Origin: Maribacter caenipelagi
Lineage (GTDB): Bacteria > Bacteroidota > Bacteroidia > Flavobacteriales > Flavobacteriaceae
DNA length: 64,000 bases
NCBI RefSeq assembly: GCF_004364175.1
Contig: NZ_SNZW01000014.1
Span: 248,001-312,000 of the forward strand
Reading direction: 5' to 3'
Notes under the pieces: model-generated
Seen by the model: the letters and a program-made list of their open reading frames with translations, nothing else
Told to the model about the DNA's origin: nothing
Databases searched by the model: none
Shown here: one piece after another, positions 1-8,556 of the stretch
Layout: each line of letters begins with the position of its first letter
How positions within the stretch are numbered: position 1 is the first letter of the stretch
Translations under genes and position numbers: made by a program

Positions 1-130
1 GTAATACTTGGCTATCCATTACATCTAACTCAACAAGCCAAATACCCTCAGATAAATTTAAATTTTGTCTATTCTCTTTACATCCAATCAATAACATTAA
101 AATGGATAGTACTACAATACTACATCTCAT
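1..130 (-). CDS. N-terminal part of an exported lipoprotein (runs off the window)
   Basis: Reading the minus strand from an ATG at 130 gives 43 codons that stay open to the window edge. The protein begins MRCSIVVLSILMLLIGC, a short hydrophobic signal ending in a lipobox (LIGC), so the Cys at residue 17 is the likely lipidation site. The visible mature part (SEGIWLVELDVMDSQVL) resembles the start of TlpA/thioredoxin-like lipoproteins of Bacteroidota, but the redox domain lies outside the window, so that assignment is a weak inference. An ATG at 137 in another frame stops after five codons and was not used. The gene is divergent from pheT. Confidence 0.5.
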   Translation of the reverse strand, partial: MRCSIVVLSILMLLIGCKENRQNLNLSEGIWLVELDVMDSQVL

Positions 131-207
131 AGTTCATTTTTAATTTAACTTCTAATAAACAATTAAAATGGCAGAATTAAAAATTAAAATAAAGACTTCA
201 TAGCTTA

Positions 208-238
208 TTGAATGTATACGGGCATTGTTTTATCTTTG
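208..238 (+). promoter_or_regulatory. Bacteroidota-type promoter of pheT
   Basis: TTG at 208-210, a 20-base spacer, then TATCTTTG at 231-238, which fits the TAnnTTTG -7 consensus of the Bacteroidota primary sigma factor. Transcription would start near 243-246, about 13 bases before the pheT ATG at 258. Confidence 0.7.
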
Positions 239-257
239 CAACCTATAAATTTTTTGA

Positions 258-2687
258 ATGAAAATATCATATAACTGGCTTAAACAGTTCATACAAATAG
301 ATTGGGAATCACAAAAAACCAGTGAACTTTTAACCGATTTAGGTTTAGAGGTTGAAGGTGTTGAAAAATTTGAATCTGTTAAAGGCGGATTAAAAGGTAT
401 CGTTGTGGGTCACGTATTAAGTTGCGAAAAACACACAAATGCCGACAAGTTAAATGTCACAATGGTAGATATTGGCTTAGAAGCGCCTGTACAAATTGTT
501 TGTGGAGCTAAGAATGTTGCCGCCGGACAAAAAGTACCTGTAGCTACAATTGGCACAACATTATACACTGCCGAAGGTGAAGCTTGGACCATTAAAAAAG
601 GAAAGATAAGAGGAGAAGAAAGCTTTGGGATGATCTGTGCCGAAGACGAATTGGGTCTTGGTAGCAGTCACGATGGTATAATGGTGCTTGATAAATATTT
701 AAAAGTCGGAACTCCATGTTCAGAAGTTTTTGAAATTGAAGAAGATGAAGTTTTTGAAATTGGCTTAACGCCAAACCGTGCAGATGCCATGAGTCATTTT
801 GGTGTAGCAAGAGATTTAAAAGCAGGACTTAAACAAAAGGAAATCACCAAAGAACTGATTACTCCTTCTACAAGTCATTTTAATATTAACGATAGATCGC
901 TTAAAATTGATGTTGATGTATTAAAAACTGAATTGGCTCCGCGTTACTGCGGCGTTACTTTAAGTAATTTAATTGTTCAACCCTCGCCTACCTGGCTTCA
1001 AAATAGACTTAAATCTATAGGTCTTACGCCAAAGAACAACGTCGTAGATGCTACAAATTATGTACTGCACGAACTTGGGCAACCACTACACGCTTTCGAT
1101 GCCAGTAAAATAAAGGGAAATAAAATTTTGGTTCAGACTTTACCGAAAGGCACCAAATTTACAACGCTAGATGGTATTGAAAGAACCTTGCATGAAGATG
1201 ACTTAATGATTTGTGACACCGAAAAACCTTTGTGTTTAGCAGGTGTATTTGGCGGGTTAGGATCCGGAGTAACTGAAGAAACTACATCTATATTTTTAGA
1301 GAGCGCATACTTTAATCCGGTTTCTATTAGAAAGTCAGCCAAAAGGCATGGTTTGAATACAGATGCTTCATTTAGATTTGAACGTGGTATTGATATTGAA
1401 AATGTAGAGTACAGTTTAAAACGTGCAGCGTTATTAATTAAAGAAATTGCAGGTGGCGAAATAACATCTGACATTTATGACCTATACCCTAAAAAGCATC
1501 CTAATTTTGAGGTCTTTCTTGCATTTGAAAAAATAAACAAATTAATAGGTCAAGAAATACCACAAGACACTATTAAATCTATATTGGCATCTCTTGAAAT
1601 CAAGGTTAAAAATGTTACAGAATCTGGTATGGGTCTTGAAGTACCTTCTTACCGTGTTGATGTGCAACGCCAAGTAGATGTTATAGAAGAGATTTTAAGA
1701 GTTTATGGTTACAATAATGTAGCTTTTAGCCAAAAGCTGAATGCCTCTATTGCAATCACTGAAGCAACGGCAGACCACACCATACAAAACACTATTGGTA
1801 ACTCGCTTGCAGCGAAAGGTTATTTTGAAATCTTAACCAATAGTTTAACTAACCCTGATTATACCACACTATTAGACGATAAGGATGAAGAACGTAGGTC
1901 TATAGAAATTATCAATCCATTAAGTGGTGATCTTTCTGTATTGCGTAGAACCTCTTTGTTCTCTGCTTTAGAAACTGCCAGCTATAACATTAACAGAAGA
2001 AGAAGTAGTTTAAAACTTTTCGAATTTGGCAAAACATACTACTCCAAAGGTGATAAACGAATAGAACCAAAATATCTAAGTATTTTATTAACAGGAAATT
2101 CCGTTCATGATAACTGGACGACAAAAGCTGTGCCAGCGAACTTTTTTGAATTAAAGTCTATTGTTATGTCGGTATTATTAAGACTTGGCTTGTCCGATTT
2201 GAAAAGTGAGCCTACCACTTCTACAATTTTCTCAGAAGGCTTAACATTTACGAACAAGAAAAAACAATTGGTTTCTTTCGGATTGATTAAAAAATCTATT
2301 TTAAAACATTTTGATATAAAACAAGATATATTATTTGCCGATTTTGATTGGGGAGCTGTTTTAAAGCAAATTTCGATAGCACCGATCACTTTTAAAGAAA
2401 TACCCAAGCACCCAGAAGTAAAAAGAGATTTTGCTTTATTATTAGATAATAAAGCAACTTATCGTGAACTGCATGACCTTGCTTTTGGTACAGAGCGTAA
2501 ATATTTAAAGGATATGACTCTTTTTGATGTATATGAAGGTGAAAATTTACCAGAAGGCAAGAAGTCGTATGCAGTGAGCTTTACTTTACAAGATGATAAA
2601 AGCACTTTGACCGAAAAGCAAATAGAAAAAATTATGTCTAAATTACAAAGTACTTACGAACGTAATTTAGGAGCGACACTTCGTTAA
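258..2687 (+). CDS. pheT: Phenylalanyl-tRNA synthetase beta subunit
   Basis: Cytoplasmic subunit of the (alpha-beta)2 enzyme that charges tRNA-Phe. The 809-residue length is typical for the family. In order: an EMAP-type tRNA-binding domain at about residues 40-150, the B3/B4 editing domain at about 200-390, the B5 domain near 400-475, the catalytic-like core, and a C-terminal ferredoxin-fold anticodon-binding domain (about 715-808, beginning near HPEVKRDFALLLD). The ATG lies just after a good promoter. The partner gene pheS is not in this window, which is common in Bacteroidota. The stop codon is followed immediately by the end of the convergent FAS1 gene. Confidence 0.97.
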   Translation: MKISYNWLKQFIQIDWESQKTSELLTDLGLEVEGVEKFESVKGGLKGIVVGHVLSCEKHTNADKLNVTMVDIGLEAPVQIVCGAKNVAAGQKVPVATIGTTLYTAEGEAWTIKKGKIRGEESFGMICAEDELGLGSSHDGIMVLDKYLKVGTPCSEVFEIEEDEVFEIGLTPNRADAMSHFGVARDLKAGLKQKEITKELITPSTSHFNINDRSLKIDVDVLKTELAPRYCGVTLSNLIVQPSPTWLQNRLKSIGLTPKNNVVDATNYVLHELGQPLHAFDASKIKGNKILVQTLPKGTKFTTLDGIERTLHEDDLMICDTEKPLCLAGVFGGLGSGVTEETTSIFLESAYFNPVSIRKSAKRHGLNTDASFRFERGIDIENVEYSLKRAALLIKEIAGGEITSDIYDLYPKKHPNFEVFLAFEKINKLIGQEIPQDTIKSILASLEIKVKNVTESGMGLEVPSYRVDVQRQVDVIEEILRVYGYNNVAFSQKLNASIAITEATADHTIQNTIGNSLAAKGYFEILTNSLTNPDYTTLLDDKDEERRSIEIINPLSGDLSVLRRTSLFSALETASYNINRRRSSLKLFEFGKTYYSKGDKRIEPKYLSILLTGNSVHDNWTTKAVPANFFELKSIVMSVLLRLGLSDLKSEPTTSTIFSEGLTFTNKKKQLVSFGLIKKSILKHFDIKQDILFADFDWGAVLKQISIAPITFKEIPKHPEVKRDFALLLDNKATYRELHDLAFGTERKYLKDMTLFDVYEGENLPEGKKSYAVSFTLQDDKSTLTEKQIEKIMSKLQSTYERNLGATLR

Positions 2688-3260
2688 TTACAGCATTTTT
2701 TCTGGAACAAAAACGGTGTCAACTTCATGAATGATGCCGTTAGATTGATTAGAATCTGCCGTCGTAATTATGGCACTGTTACCAGATTTATCGGTAAGTA
2801 CAATGTCTATACCTTTCATGGTCGCCGTTATTTTTTCACCTTGAATAGTAGTGAATTTTGCGATACCATTACCTCTACACATTGCTTTTAAAATACTAGA
2901 AGCCGATAATTTATCTGCTATTATATGATAAGAAAGCATAGCCTTTAATGCTTTCTTATTTTCTGGATCAAATAACTTATCAATAGTAGCTTTTGATAGC
3001 TTTTCGAATGCAAGGTTCGATGGTGCAAAAACAGTAAATTCTCCCGTATAACCTAAAACCTTGTCTAGATTTGTAGCTTGAAGTGCGTTCAATAATGAAG
3101 AATGATTTTCGAAGGTTGCCGTGCGTTCAATAATAGACTTTTCCGATTGAATAGTTGATATTAAGTTTTCAAATTTAAAATCAATCAAATTGTCCTGTGC
3201 ATAGGTCTGAACTCCTAAAAATAGGGCACACAGGGACACGAGGGATGTCCATTTTTTCAT
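2688..3260 (-). CDS. Exported fasciclin (FAS1) domain protein
   Basis: 190 residues with an N-terminal signal peptide (residues 1-21, ending QTYAQ), so it is exported. One FAS1 domain covers about residues 50-188, with the family landmarks FTVFAPSNLAFEKL near the middle and NGIIHEVDTVFVPE at the end. FAS1 domains mediate adhesion or carbohydrate binding; single-domain exported versions are common in marine Bacteroidota, and their ligands are mostly unknown. It is convergent with pheT, whose stop codon it touches, and is probably monocistronic. No clear TAnnTTTG box was found upstream. Confidence 0.88.
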   Translation of the reverse strand: MKKWTSLVSLCALFLGVQTYAQDNLIDFKFENLISTIQSEKSIIERTATFENHSSLLNALQATNLDKVLGYTGEFTVFAPSNLAFEKLSKATIDKLFDPENKKALKAMLSYHIIADKLSASSILKAMCRGNGIAKFTTIQGEKITATMKGIDIVLTDKSGNSAIITTADSNQSNGIIHEVDTVFVPEKML

Positions 3261-3412
3261 AATAGTCGGTTCTTAAGGGGCAAATGTTCTAAAAATCGAT
3301 AAACGGTTCGATTTCGTCGTCAATATACAATTAGATGTCTTTGACACCTAGCATAAATTATGACATAAGTGGGTTTTAACATTTTATTAACTTTTAATTA
3401 AGTTAAACAAGA

Positions 3413-3443
3413 TTTTGATAAAATCACTAATTGATTAACTTTG
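3413..3443 (+). promoter_or_regulatory. Promoter of the two-TM unknown gene
   Basis: TTTTG at 3413-3417, 18 bases, then TAACTTTG at 3436-3443. This predicts transcription from about 3448-3452. A TTG start codon at 3431 would lie inside the promoter, so the ATG at 3467 is the better start. Confidence 0.65.
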
Positions 3444-3466
3444 AGTGTATTGCTAAAAAAAAGAAC

Positions 3467-4189
3467 ATGTTGCTATCTAAAACAAACATTGAAGAAAAGC
3501 TGACCAAAGTTAGAAATGGACAGATTTTATCAGAAGATGAAAGAATGAAAGAGGTGCATAATATTCTTTCAAATCTAGACGCTGAATTTGATAGAATTGA
3601 GCAAAACGTAACAACAAGTAAGGGTGTACCTATTAATAAATTTAATTTTGAAATATTAGAAAGTTCTAAAATTTATCACATTGACGAAATCAAACAAATT
3701 TGTATAGATTATCGATTACGTTTTTTAGATACTTCATATTTTAAAGGATCAATCCCTGCAGAAGCGTTGTCAAAAATTAAAAGTCTAGAAAAAGAACATA
3801 ACCTAGAAATAAAAGGATTCAAAATTATAGCGCCTTCTAAGCTCTTTAAACTTGAAGATAAAGATGATCCTTTGCTATTTGCCCCCATCGGAAATGGTTA
3901 TCATTATTTAATACATCAATGGGGAAATGACCTTCACCCTTTACGTAAGTTTTTAATGTGGCCCTTTAAGAGCATTGTAAATCTTGCCATTTTAGTTTTA
4001 TTAATGAGTTTCATTACAACAATGATGATACCAGACGGACTATTCTCCAAATCGAATTCAAATGCTCAATTTTGGATTCTAAACTTCTTTATGTTCAAGT
4101 GTATTGCTTCTGTTGTAATTTTCTATGGATTTGCGATGGGCAAAAACTTTAATCCAGCTATTTGGAACAGTAAATACTTCAACAGTTAA
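3467..4189 (+). CDS. Unknown protein with two C-terminal membrane segments
   Basis: 240 residues from the ATG at 3467. I do not recognise the family. The N-terminal 50 residues are charged and helix-prone (KTNIEEKLTKVRNG, then NILSNLDAEFDRIEQNV). A mixed soluble part follows to about residue 160, with a basic stretch before two hydrophobic helices at about 168-188 and 203-224. The protein probably sits in the inner membrane with its large N-terminal part in the cytoplasm. No signal peptide, catalytic motif or cysteine pair is visible. It is flanked by convergent or divergent genes and is probably a single transcription unit. An in-frame TTG at 3431 is rejected because it lies within the promoter. 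Confidence 0.75.
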   Translation: MLLSKTNIEEKLTKVRNGQILSEDERMKEVHNILSNLDAEFDRIEQNVTTSKGVPINKFNFEILESSKIYHIDEIKQICIDYRLRFLDTSYFKGSIPAEALSKIKSLEKEHNLEIKGFKIIAPSKLFKLEDKDDPLLFAPIGNGYHYLIHQWGNDLHPLRKFLMWPFKSIVNLAILVLLMSFITTMMIPDGLFSKSNSNAQFWILNFFMFKCIASVVIFYGFAMGKNFNPAIWNSKYFNS

Positions 4190-4200
4190 TTGAGGTCAAT

Positions 4201-5325
4201 TTATTTGACAAATATGGTTTTTGGAACGCCCTCTAAATCTATATTATCAATTAATTTGAAATCGGGAGCTGGAGTGATTCTTAGAATTCCACCTTTGTCT
4301 ATATGTCCTTTTTTCTGATAGCCTATTAAAACATAATTGTTTTTCTCATCATACGCTATTGATGTTGTTTGTGCTATGCTGTATTTGATATTCAATTCAG
4401 CTTCAGTTAAGAAATTTTCAAACAGATACACTACAGTACTATTTTTTTCAAAGTCATATATTGCAGGCACCTCTTCAATTTCAGCATTTGGCATTTTTTT
4501 ATGAAAATAAAATTTACCAGCACTATCAATGAAAAAATCATTTGTTGTTATGAAGCCAGGTTCGGTATCCTCACCATAAGTCGTGTACAACTTATCTAAA
4601 GTTTTGGGATTTAAAGTAGTATGATACTCCGGATAACTAATAATTACTTCCCCAGAATTGTTGGTAAATAAACGCTGTGCATCTAAACCTAAATCCAATT
4701 CCATTAAAACTTCACTATTATCGAGATCAATTACCGATAAATGAAATTCATCACTTACAAATTCATTTAACGTCAATACAAATAATCGATTTGATGATAT
4801 AACGATTTCCATTGGTTTCTTATCCAAAGAAATTTCCTCTGGACTAACTGATCCTTGAATAAGCTGATTTATACGAACAATAAATTGCTTATCCTTCCCT
4901 AATAACTCTCTTTCATAAGCAACTGCGGCAAGCTCATTTGAAAATGCCATTGTAAGTACATTTATAGAACATACATCTATATCGCTAAATAAGGCTACTG
5001 ATTGAGAAGCGGAATTTTCTGCATTAAACCACTGAAATGTTGCCTGACAATTAGTTGAAGAATAATAGCCTAAATCGTTTGATGTACGATATTTTAGAGC
5101 ATTAGACGGAACATTGCTAAATAAGTTAACGTTGCTTTTTACAGTAAATTCCTCATTAGCAGATGCTACAACAACACCATTTAATTGATTGTTATTTTGT
5201 AAAAAAACTGTGTAGTCAACTTGTGCACTAGTAGCGATTTCTTCTTCAACTGGTTCAGAAGATTTTTCACATGCAAAGAAACTAAAGGCCAGCACAAAGC
5301 AAGCCACATATTTGTAGGTTTTCAT
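4201..5325 (-). CDS. Exported lipoprotein, probable beta-propeller-like repeats
   Basis: 374 residues. The N-terminus (KYVACFVLAFSFFAC) is a lipoprotein signal with Cys19 as the likely lipidated residue, followed by an acidic tether (EKSSEPVEEE). The rest is beta-rich with recurring blocks of the type LFVLTLNEF, LSVIDLDNSEVLMELDLG and YVLIGYQKKG, which suggests a propeller-like fold as in YncE or WD40-type proteins. I recognise no enzyme motif. It lies 32 bases downstream of the ABC-F gene on the same strand and may be co-transcribed. Location: outer or inner membrane, facing the periplasm or surface. Confidence 0.75.
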   Translation of the reverse strand: MKTYKYVACFVLAFSFFACEKSSEPVEEEIATSAQVDYTVFLQNNNQLNGVVVASANEEFTVKSNVNLFSNVPSNALKYRTSNDLGYYSSTNCQATFQWFNAENSASQSVALFSDIDVCSINVLTMAFSNELAAVAYERELLGKDKQFIVRINQLIQGSVSPEEISLDKKPMEIVISSNRLFVLTLNEFVSDEFHLSVIDLDNSEVLMELDLGLDAQRLFTNNSGEVIISYPEYHTTLNPKTLDKLYTTYGEDTEPGFITTNDFFIDSAGKFYFHKKMPNAEIEEVPAIYDFEKNSTVVYLFENFLTEAELNIKYSIAQTTSIAYDEKNNYVLIGYQKKGHIDKGGILRITPAPDFKLIDNIDLEGVPKTIFVK

Positions 5326-5357
5326 AAAACATCGATTTGGGTTAATCTATTCTATGC

Positions 5358-6980
5358 TTAATTAGCGTACATTTTGTTACGCTGATCTTTTAATGCCTTG
5401 TCAGACATATACTCATCAAACGTTGAATACCTATCAATGTTGCCTTTAGGAGTTAATTCTATGATTCTATTTGCAACGGTTTGTGCAAACTCATGATCAT
5501 GTGTAGTCAACATTACAGTACCCTTAAAATTCTTAAGAGAATTATTAAACGCCGTAATGCTTTCTAGATCCAAGTGGTTAGTTGGTTCATCTAACATTAA
5601 TACGTTAGCACGCATCAACATCATTCTACTTAACATACAACGTACTTTTTCTCCTCCAGATAGTACTGTACATTTTTTAAGTGCTTCTTCTCCACTAAAT
5701 AACATTTTACCTAAGAAACCGCGAATGTAAACTTCTTCGCGCTCTTCTTCTGTTTTAGCATATTGGCGTAACCAATCTACCAAGTTAATATTACCGGTAA
5801 AGAAGTCTGAATTGTCTGCAGGCAAATACGATTGTGTAGTAGTTATACCCCACTGAAAAGTACCTTTATCTGCTTTTTTGTTTCCATTGATGATATCATA
5901 AAATGCTGATGTAGCTCTGGAGTCTCTTGAGATTATAGCAATCTTATCGCCTTTTGCCAAGTTGATGTTTACATTGCTGAATAATAGCTCACCCTCGTCG
6001 GTTGAAGCAGAAAGTCCTTCTACATTCAAAATCTGATCACCAGCTTCACGCTCTCGATCAAAAATAATTGCAGGATACCTACGGCTTGATGGTTTAATAT
6101 CATCAACTTTTAATTTAGAAAGCATTTTTTTACGAGAAGTAGCTTGCTTACTTTTTGCGACGTTTGCACTAAAACGAGCAATAAATTCTTGTAATTCTTT
6201 TGCTTTTTCTTCAGCCTTCTTATTCTGTTGCGCACGTTGACGAGCTGCTAACTGACTACTCTCGTACCAAAATGTATAGTTACCAGAATATAAATTCAGT
6301 TTTCCGAAATCAATATCACCTATGTCAGTACATACCGTATCCAAAAAGTGACGGTCATGACTTACTACTATAACCGTATTTTCATAATCTGCCAAGAAAT
6401 TCTCTAACCAACTGATCGTTTCATAATCCAAGTCGTTGGTAGGTTCATCCATAATCAATACATCAGGATTACCGAATAACGCTTGTGCCAAAAGTACACG
6501 TACCTTTAATTTAGAATCAAGCTCAGACATTAAAGTAGAATGCAAATCTGCACTAATACCTAAATTCGAAAGTAATGCAGCTGCGTTGCTATCGGCGTTC
6601 CAACCGTTCATTTCTTCAAACTTCACCTGCAGCTCCCCTATTCTATCTGCATTTTTATCATCGTAATCAGCATAAAGTGCATCGATTTCCTTTTTAATCT
6701 CATATAAAGGCTTGTTACCCATTACCACCGCTTCTAATACAGTAAAATCATCAGCTGAGTTATGGTTCTGTTCTAATATTGACATTCTCTTACCAGGCTC
6801 TAAATGAACATGACCAGAAGTAGGATCCATTTGCCCAGCAAGAATCTTCAAAAAAGTAGATTTACCGGCACCATTGGCACCAATAATACCATAGCAATTA
6901 CCTTGGGTAAAAGCAACGTTTACTTCATCGAACAATACTCGTTTTCCAAATTGAACAGAAAGATTAGAAACAGATAACAT
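5358..6980 (-). CDS. ABC-F family ATPase, YbiT-like, with asymmetric ATP sites
   Basis: 540 residues, two ABC domains and no membrane segment, as in ABC-F proteins that act on ribosomes. NBD1 has an intact Walker A (GANGAGKS, 34-41) and Walker B (VLIMDEPTNDLD, 174-185), but its signature position reads MSELDSKLKVR (151-161). NBD2 has an intact signature (LSGGE, 440-444) and Walker B (VLMLDEPTNHLD, 460-471), but where Walker A should be it reads AIISRDSRATSAF (348-360) with no GK[ST]. A charged linker joins the domains at about 240-300. The closest known subgroup by eye is YbiT, whose first signature is also unusual. The function is probably translation-related; a resistance role is not indicated. 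A TAnnTTTG box lies upstream at 7006-7013. Confidence 0.93.
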   Translation of the reverse strand: MLSVSNLSVQFGKRVLFDEVNVAFTQGNCYGIIGANGAGKSTFLKILAGQMDPTSGHVHLEPGKRMSILEQNHNSADDFTVLEAVVMGNKPLYEIKKEIDALYADYDDKNADRIGELQVKFEEMNGWNADSNAAALLSNLGISADLHSTLMSELDSKLKVRVLLAQALFGNPDVLIMDEPTNDLDYETISWLENFLADYENTVIVVSHDRHFLDTVCTDIGDIDFGKLNLYSGNYTFWYESSQLAARQRAQQNKKAEEKAKELQEFIARFSANVAKSKQATSRKKMLSKLKVDDIKPSSRRYPAIIFDREREAGDQILNVEGLSASTDEGELLFSNVNINLAKGDKIAIISRDSRATSAFYDIINGNKKADKGTFQWGITTTQSYLPADNSDFFTGNINLVDWLRQYAKTEEEREEVYIRGFLGKMLFSGEEALKKCTVLSGGEKVRCMLSRMMLMRANVLMLDEPTNHLDLESITAFNNSLKNFKGTVMLTTHDHEFAQTVANRIIELTPKGNIDRYSTFDEYMSDKALKDQRNKMYAN

Positions 6981-7005
6981 AGAAACAAAATTTTAAAAAT
7001 CCGTG

Positions 7006-7013
7006 CAAAAATA
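7006..7013 (-). promoter_or_regulatory. -7 box of the ABC-F gene
   Basis: CAAAAATA on the plus strand reads TATTTTTG on the minus strand, matching TAnnTTTG. It lies 26 bases before the start at 6980. No convincing TTG element was found at the expected distance. Confidence 0.5.
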
Positions 7014-7126
7014 CTGAATTTCTAGGCTTACACTGCCTAGTTTACCATCAAATTCAACAAAAGATTATTAAGTTAGCGGTTGACAACATTTAACTAGCTA
7101 TTAACAACATCTGGTGATTAGGTTTG

Positions 7127-7134
7127 TTATTTTT
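7127..7134 (+). promoter_or_regulatory. -7 box of the thioredoxin-fold lipoprotein gene
   Basis: TATTTTTG matches TAnnTTTG and lies 25 bases before the ATG at 7160. It overlaps the in-frame TTG at 7124, which argues against that start. The upstream TTG element is weak. Confidence 0.45.
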
Positions 7135-7159
7135 GACTATCACCAGTCCCATATACTAT

Positions 7160-8542
7160 ATGATAAGAATTTTACTCTCTACCTGCGTAGCCTTATTAGT
7201 GGGTTGTTCCTCCACAAAAAAAGATTCTGAAACAGTACTGTTTGCTGGTGAGATAGTGAACCCCACTAGTGACCAAGTTATTTTATTAAAAGGCGGCGTA
7301 AAGGTTGATTCTGCTAAGATTGATGACAAAAACCGTTTCAAGTTTAAGCTTTCTTCTATTGAAAATGGTTTGTACCACTTTAATTTGGCTCCAGAACATC
7401 AATATGTTTATTTAGAAAAAGGTGATAGTCTTATGGTTAGACTTAACACCATTTATTTTGATGAGTCTTTAGTTTTTTCTGGTAGTAATGAAGAAACCAA
7501 TAATTTTCTATTAGAACTATTTTTAGCCACTGAAGAAGAAGATTCTTCTATGTATTCTGAATACTACGAATTAGAACCGGCAGACTTCGTAGATAAAATA
7601 GAAAATTTAAGACAAGATAAAGTTGCTAAACTAAACGAGTTAAATTCTGAAAATTTAATTTCTGAAGAAGCAATCAAGTTATTAAACGGTAGTATAAATT
7701 ACACGTATAACAGATACAAAGAAATTTATCCATTTCAACATAAAAGAAAAACTGCCGAAGAAAATTTTCATAGTCTACCTAAAAATTTCTACTCGTACAG
7801 AGATAAAATAAATTACGATGACCATACACTTACATATTTAAGACCGTATTACGATTTTATGAAAGCTCATTTTGGTAACTTATCTTACATGAGCTGTAAA
7901 AATGAGTGCAACAATGCTCATGGTGACGAAAACAAACAATTACATTATAAGAAACATAAATTACACTTAATCGACAGTCTTGTTATTGAGAAAGAGTTAA
8001 GAGATAATCTTTTTAGAAATGTAGCATTTGATTATTTATTAAAGAAAAAGGATGCCCCTGAAAACACAGAAATATTCTTAACCGAATTTAAGAAAGTCTC
8101 AAAAAACAATATGCATATTGAAGAAATTGAAAACTTGTATCAAGGTATTGCAAATCTTCAACCAACAAAAGTAATTCCAGATTTAGATGTTATTACATTT
8201 AATAATGAAAGTAAAACGCTAACTGAAATAGCGGCAGATAAAAAAGTCATGTTTTATTTCTGGTCTGGTACTAACAAAAAACAATACTTAGAGATTTTTA
8301 AAAGAATTGCAGTTCTAAAAGAAAAAAGACCAGACCACGAATTAATAGGTATTAATATTAAAACCGATTTTGATCAGTGGAAAACTATAATTGCCACCCT
8401 TGGTGTAGATTCTTCATTACAATACCACAGCAACGATTTCAAAGAGCTTACTGAGAAACTAGTGCTTTACCCAATGAATAAAGCTATTATTACAGATAAT
8501 GCAGTAATAGTAGATGGATTTTCTAATATATACAAGAAATAA
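7160..8542 (+). CDS. Exported lipoprotein with a TlpA-like fold lacking the CxxC
   Basis: 460 residues from the ATG at 7160. The start MIRILLSTCVALLVGC is a lipoprotein signal with Cys16 lipidated. Residues about 22-115 resemble the DUF4369-type beta domain found at the front of Bacteroidota TlpA-like proteins (VDSAKIDDKNRFKFKL, YVYLEKGDSLMVRL). A helical middle follows, then a thioredoxin-like C-terminus starting near PDLDVITFNNESKTL. At the active-site position (KVMFYFWSGTNKKQYLE) no cysteine is present, so thiol-disulfide exchange is not expected. It is likely a structural or binding relative of the oxidoreductases. An upstream TTG at 7124 overlaps the -7 box and was rejected. Confidence 0.75.
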   Translation: MIRILLSTCVALLVGCSSTKKDSETVLFAGEIVNPTSDQVILLKGGVKVDSAKIDDKNRFKFKLSSIENGLYHFNLAPEHQYVYLEKGDSLMVRLNTIYFDESLVFSGSNEETNNFLLELFLATEEEDSSMYSEYYELEPADFVDKIENLRQDKVAKLNELNSENLISEEAIKLLNGSINYTYNRYKEIYPFQHKRKTAEENFHSLPKNFYSYRDKINYDDHTLTYLRPYYDFMKAHFGNLSYMSCKNECNNAHGDENKQLHYKKHKLHLIDSLVIEKELRDNLFRNVAFDYLLKKKDAPENTEIFLTEFKKVSKNNMHIEEIENLYQGIANLQPTKVIPDLDVITFNNESKTLTEIAADKKVMFYFWSGTNKKQYLEIFKRIAVLKEKRPDHELIGINIKTDFDQWKTIIATLGVDSSLQYHSNDFKELTEKLVLYPMNKAIITDNAVIVDGFSNIYKK

Positions 8543-8556
8543 AAAAGTATTAGTAA

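Noticed and set aside
2105-2407. Open frame of about 100 codons opposite pheT
   Set aside because: It is antisense to a conserved gene and has no family-like features. Many similar frames opposite real genes (for example at 28889-29248, 40473-40841, 55375-55677) were left out for the same reason.
3431-3466. TTG start for the unknown two-TM gene
   Set aside because: It lies inside the promoter spanning 3413-3443; the ATG at 3467 follows the expected transcription start.
7124-7159. TTG start for the TlpA-like lipoprotein
   Set aside because: It overlaps a -7 box, and the extra residues would hide the lipoprotein signal.
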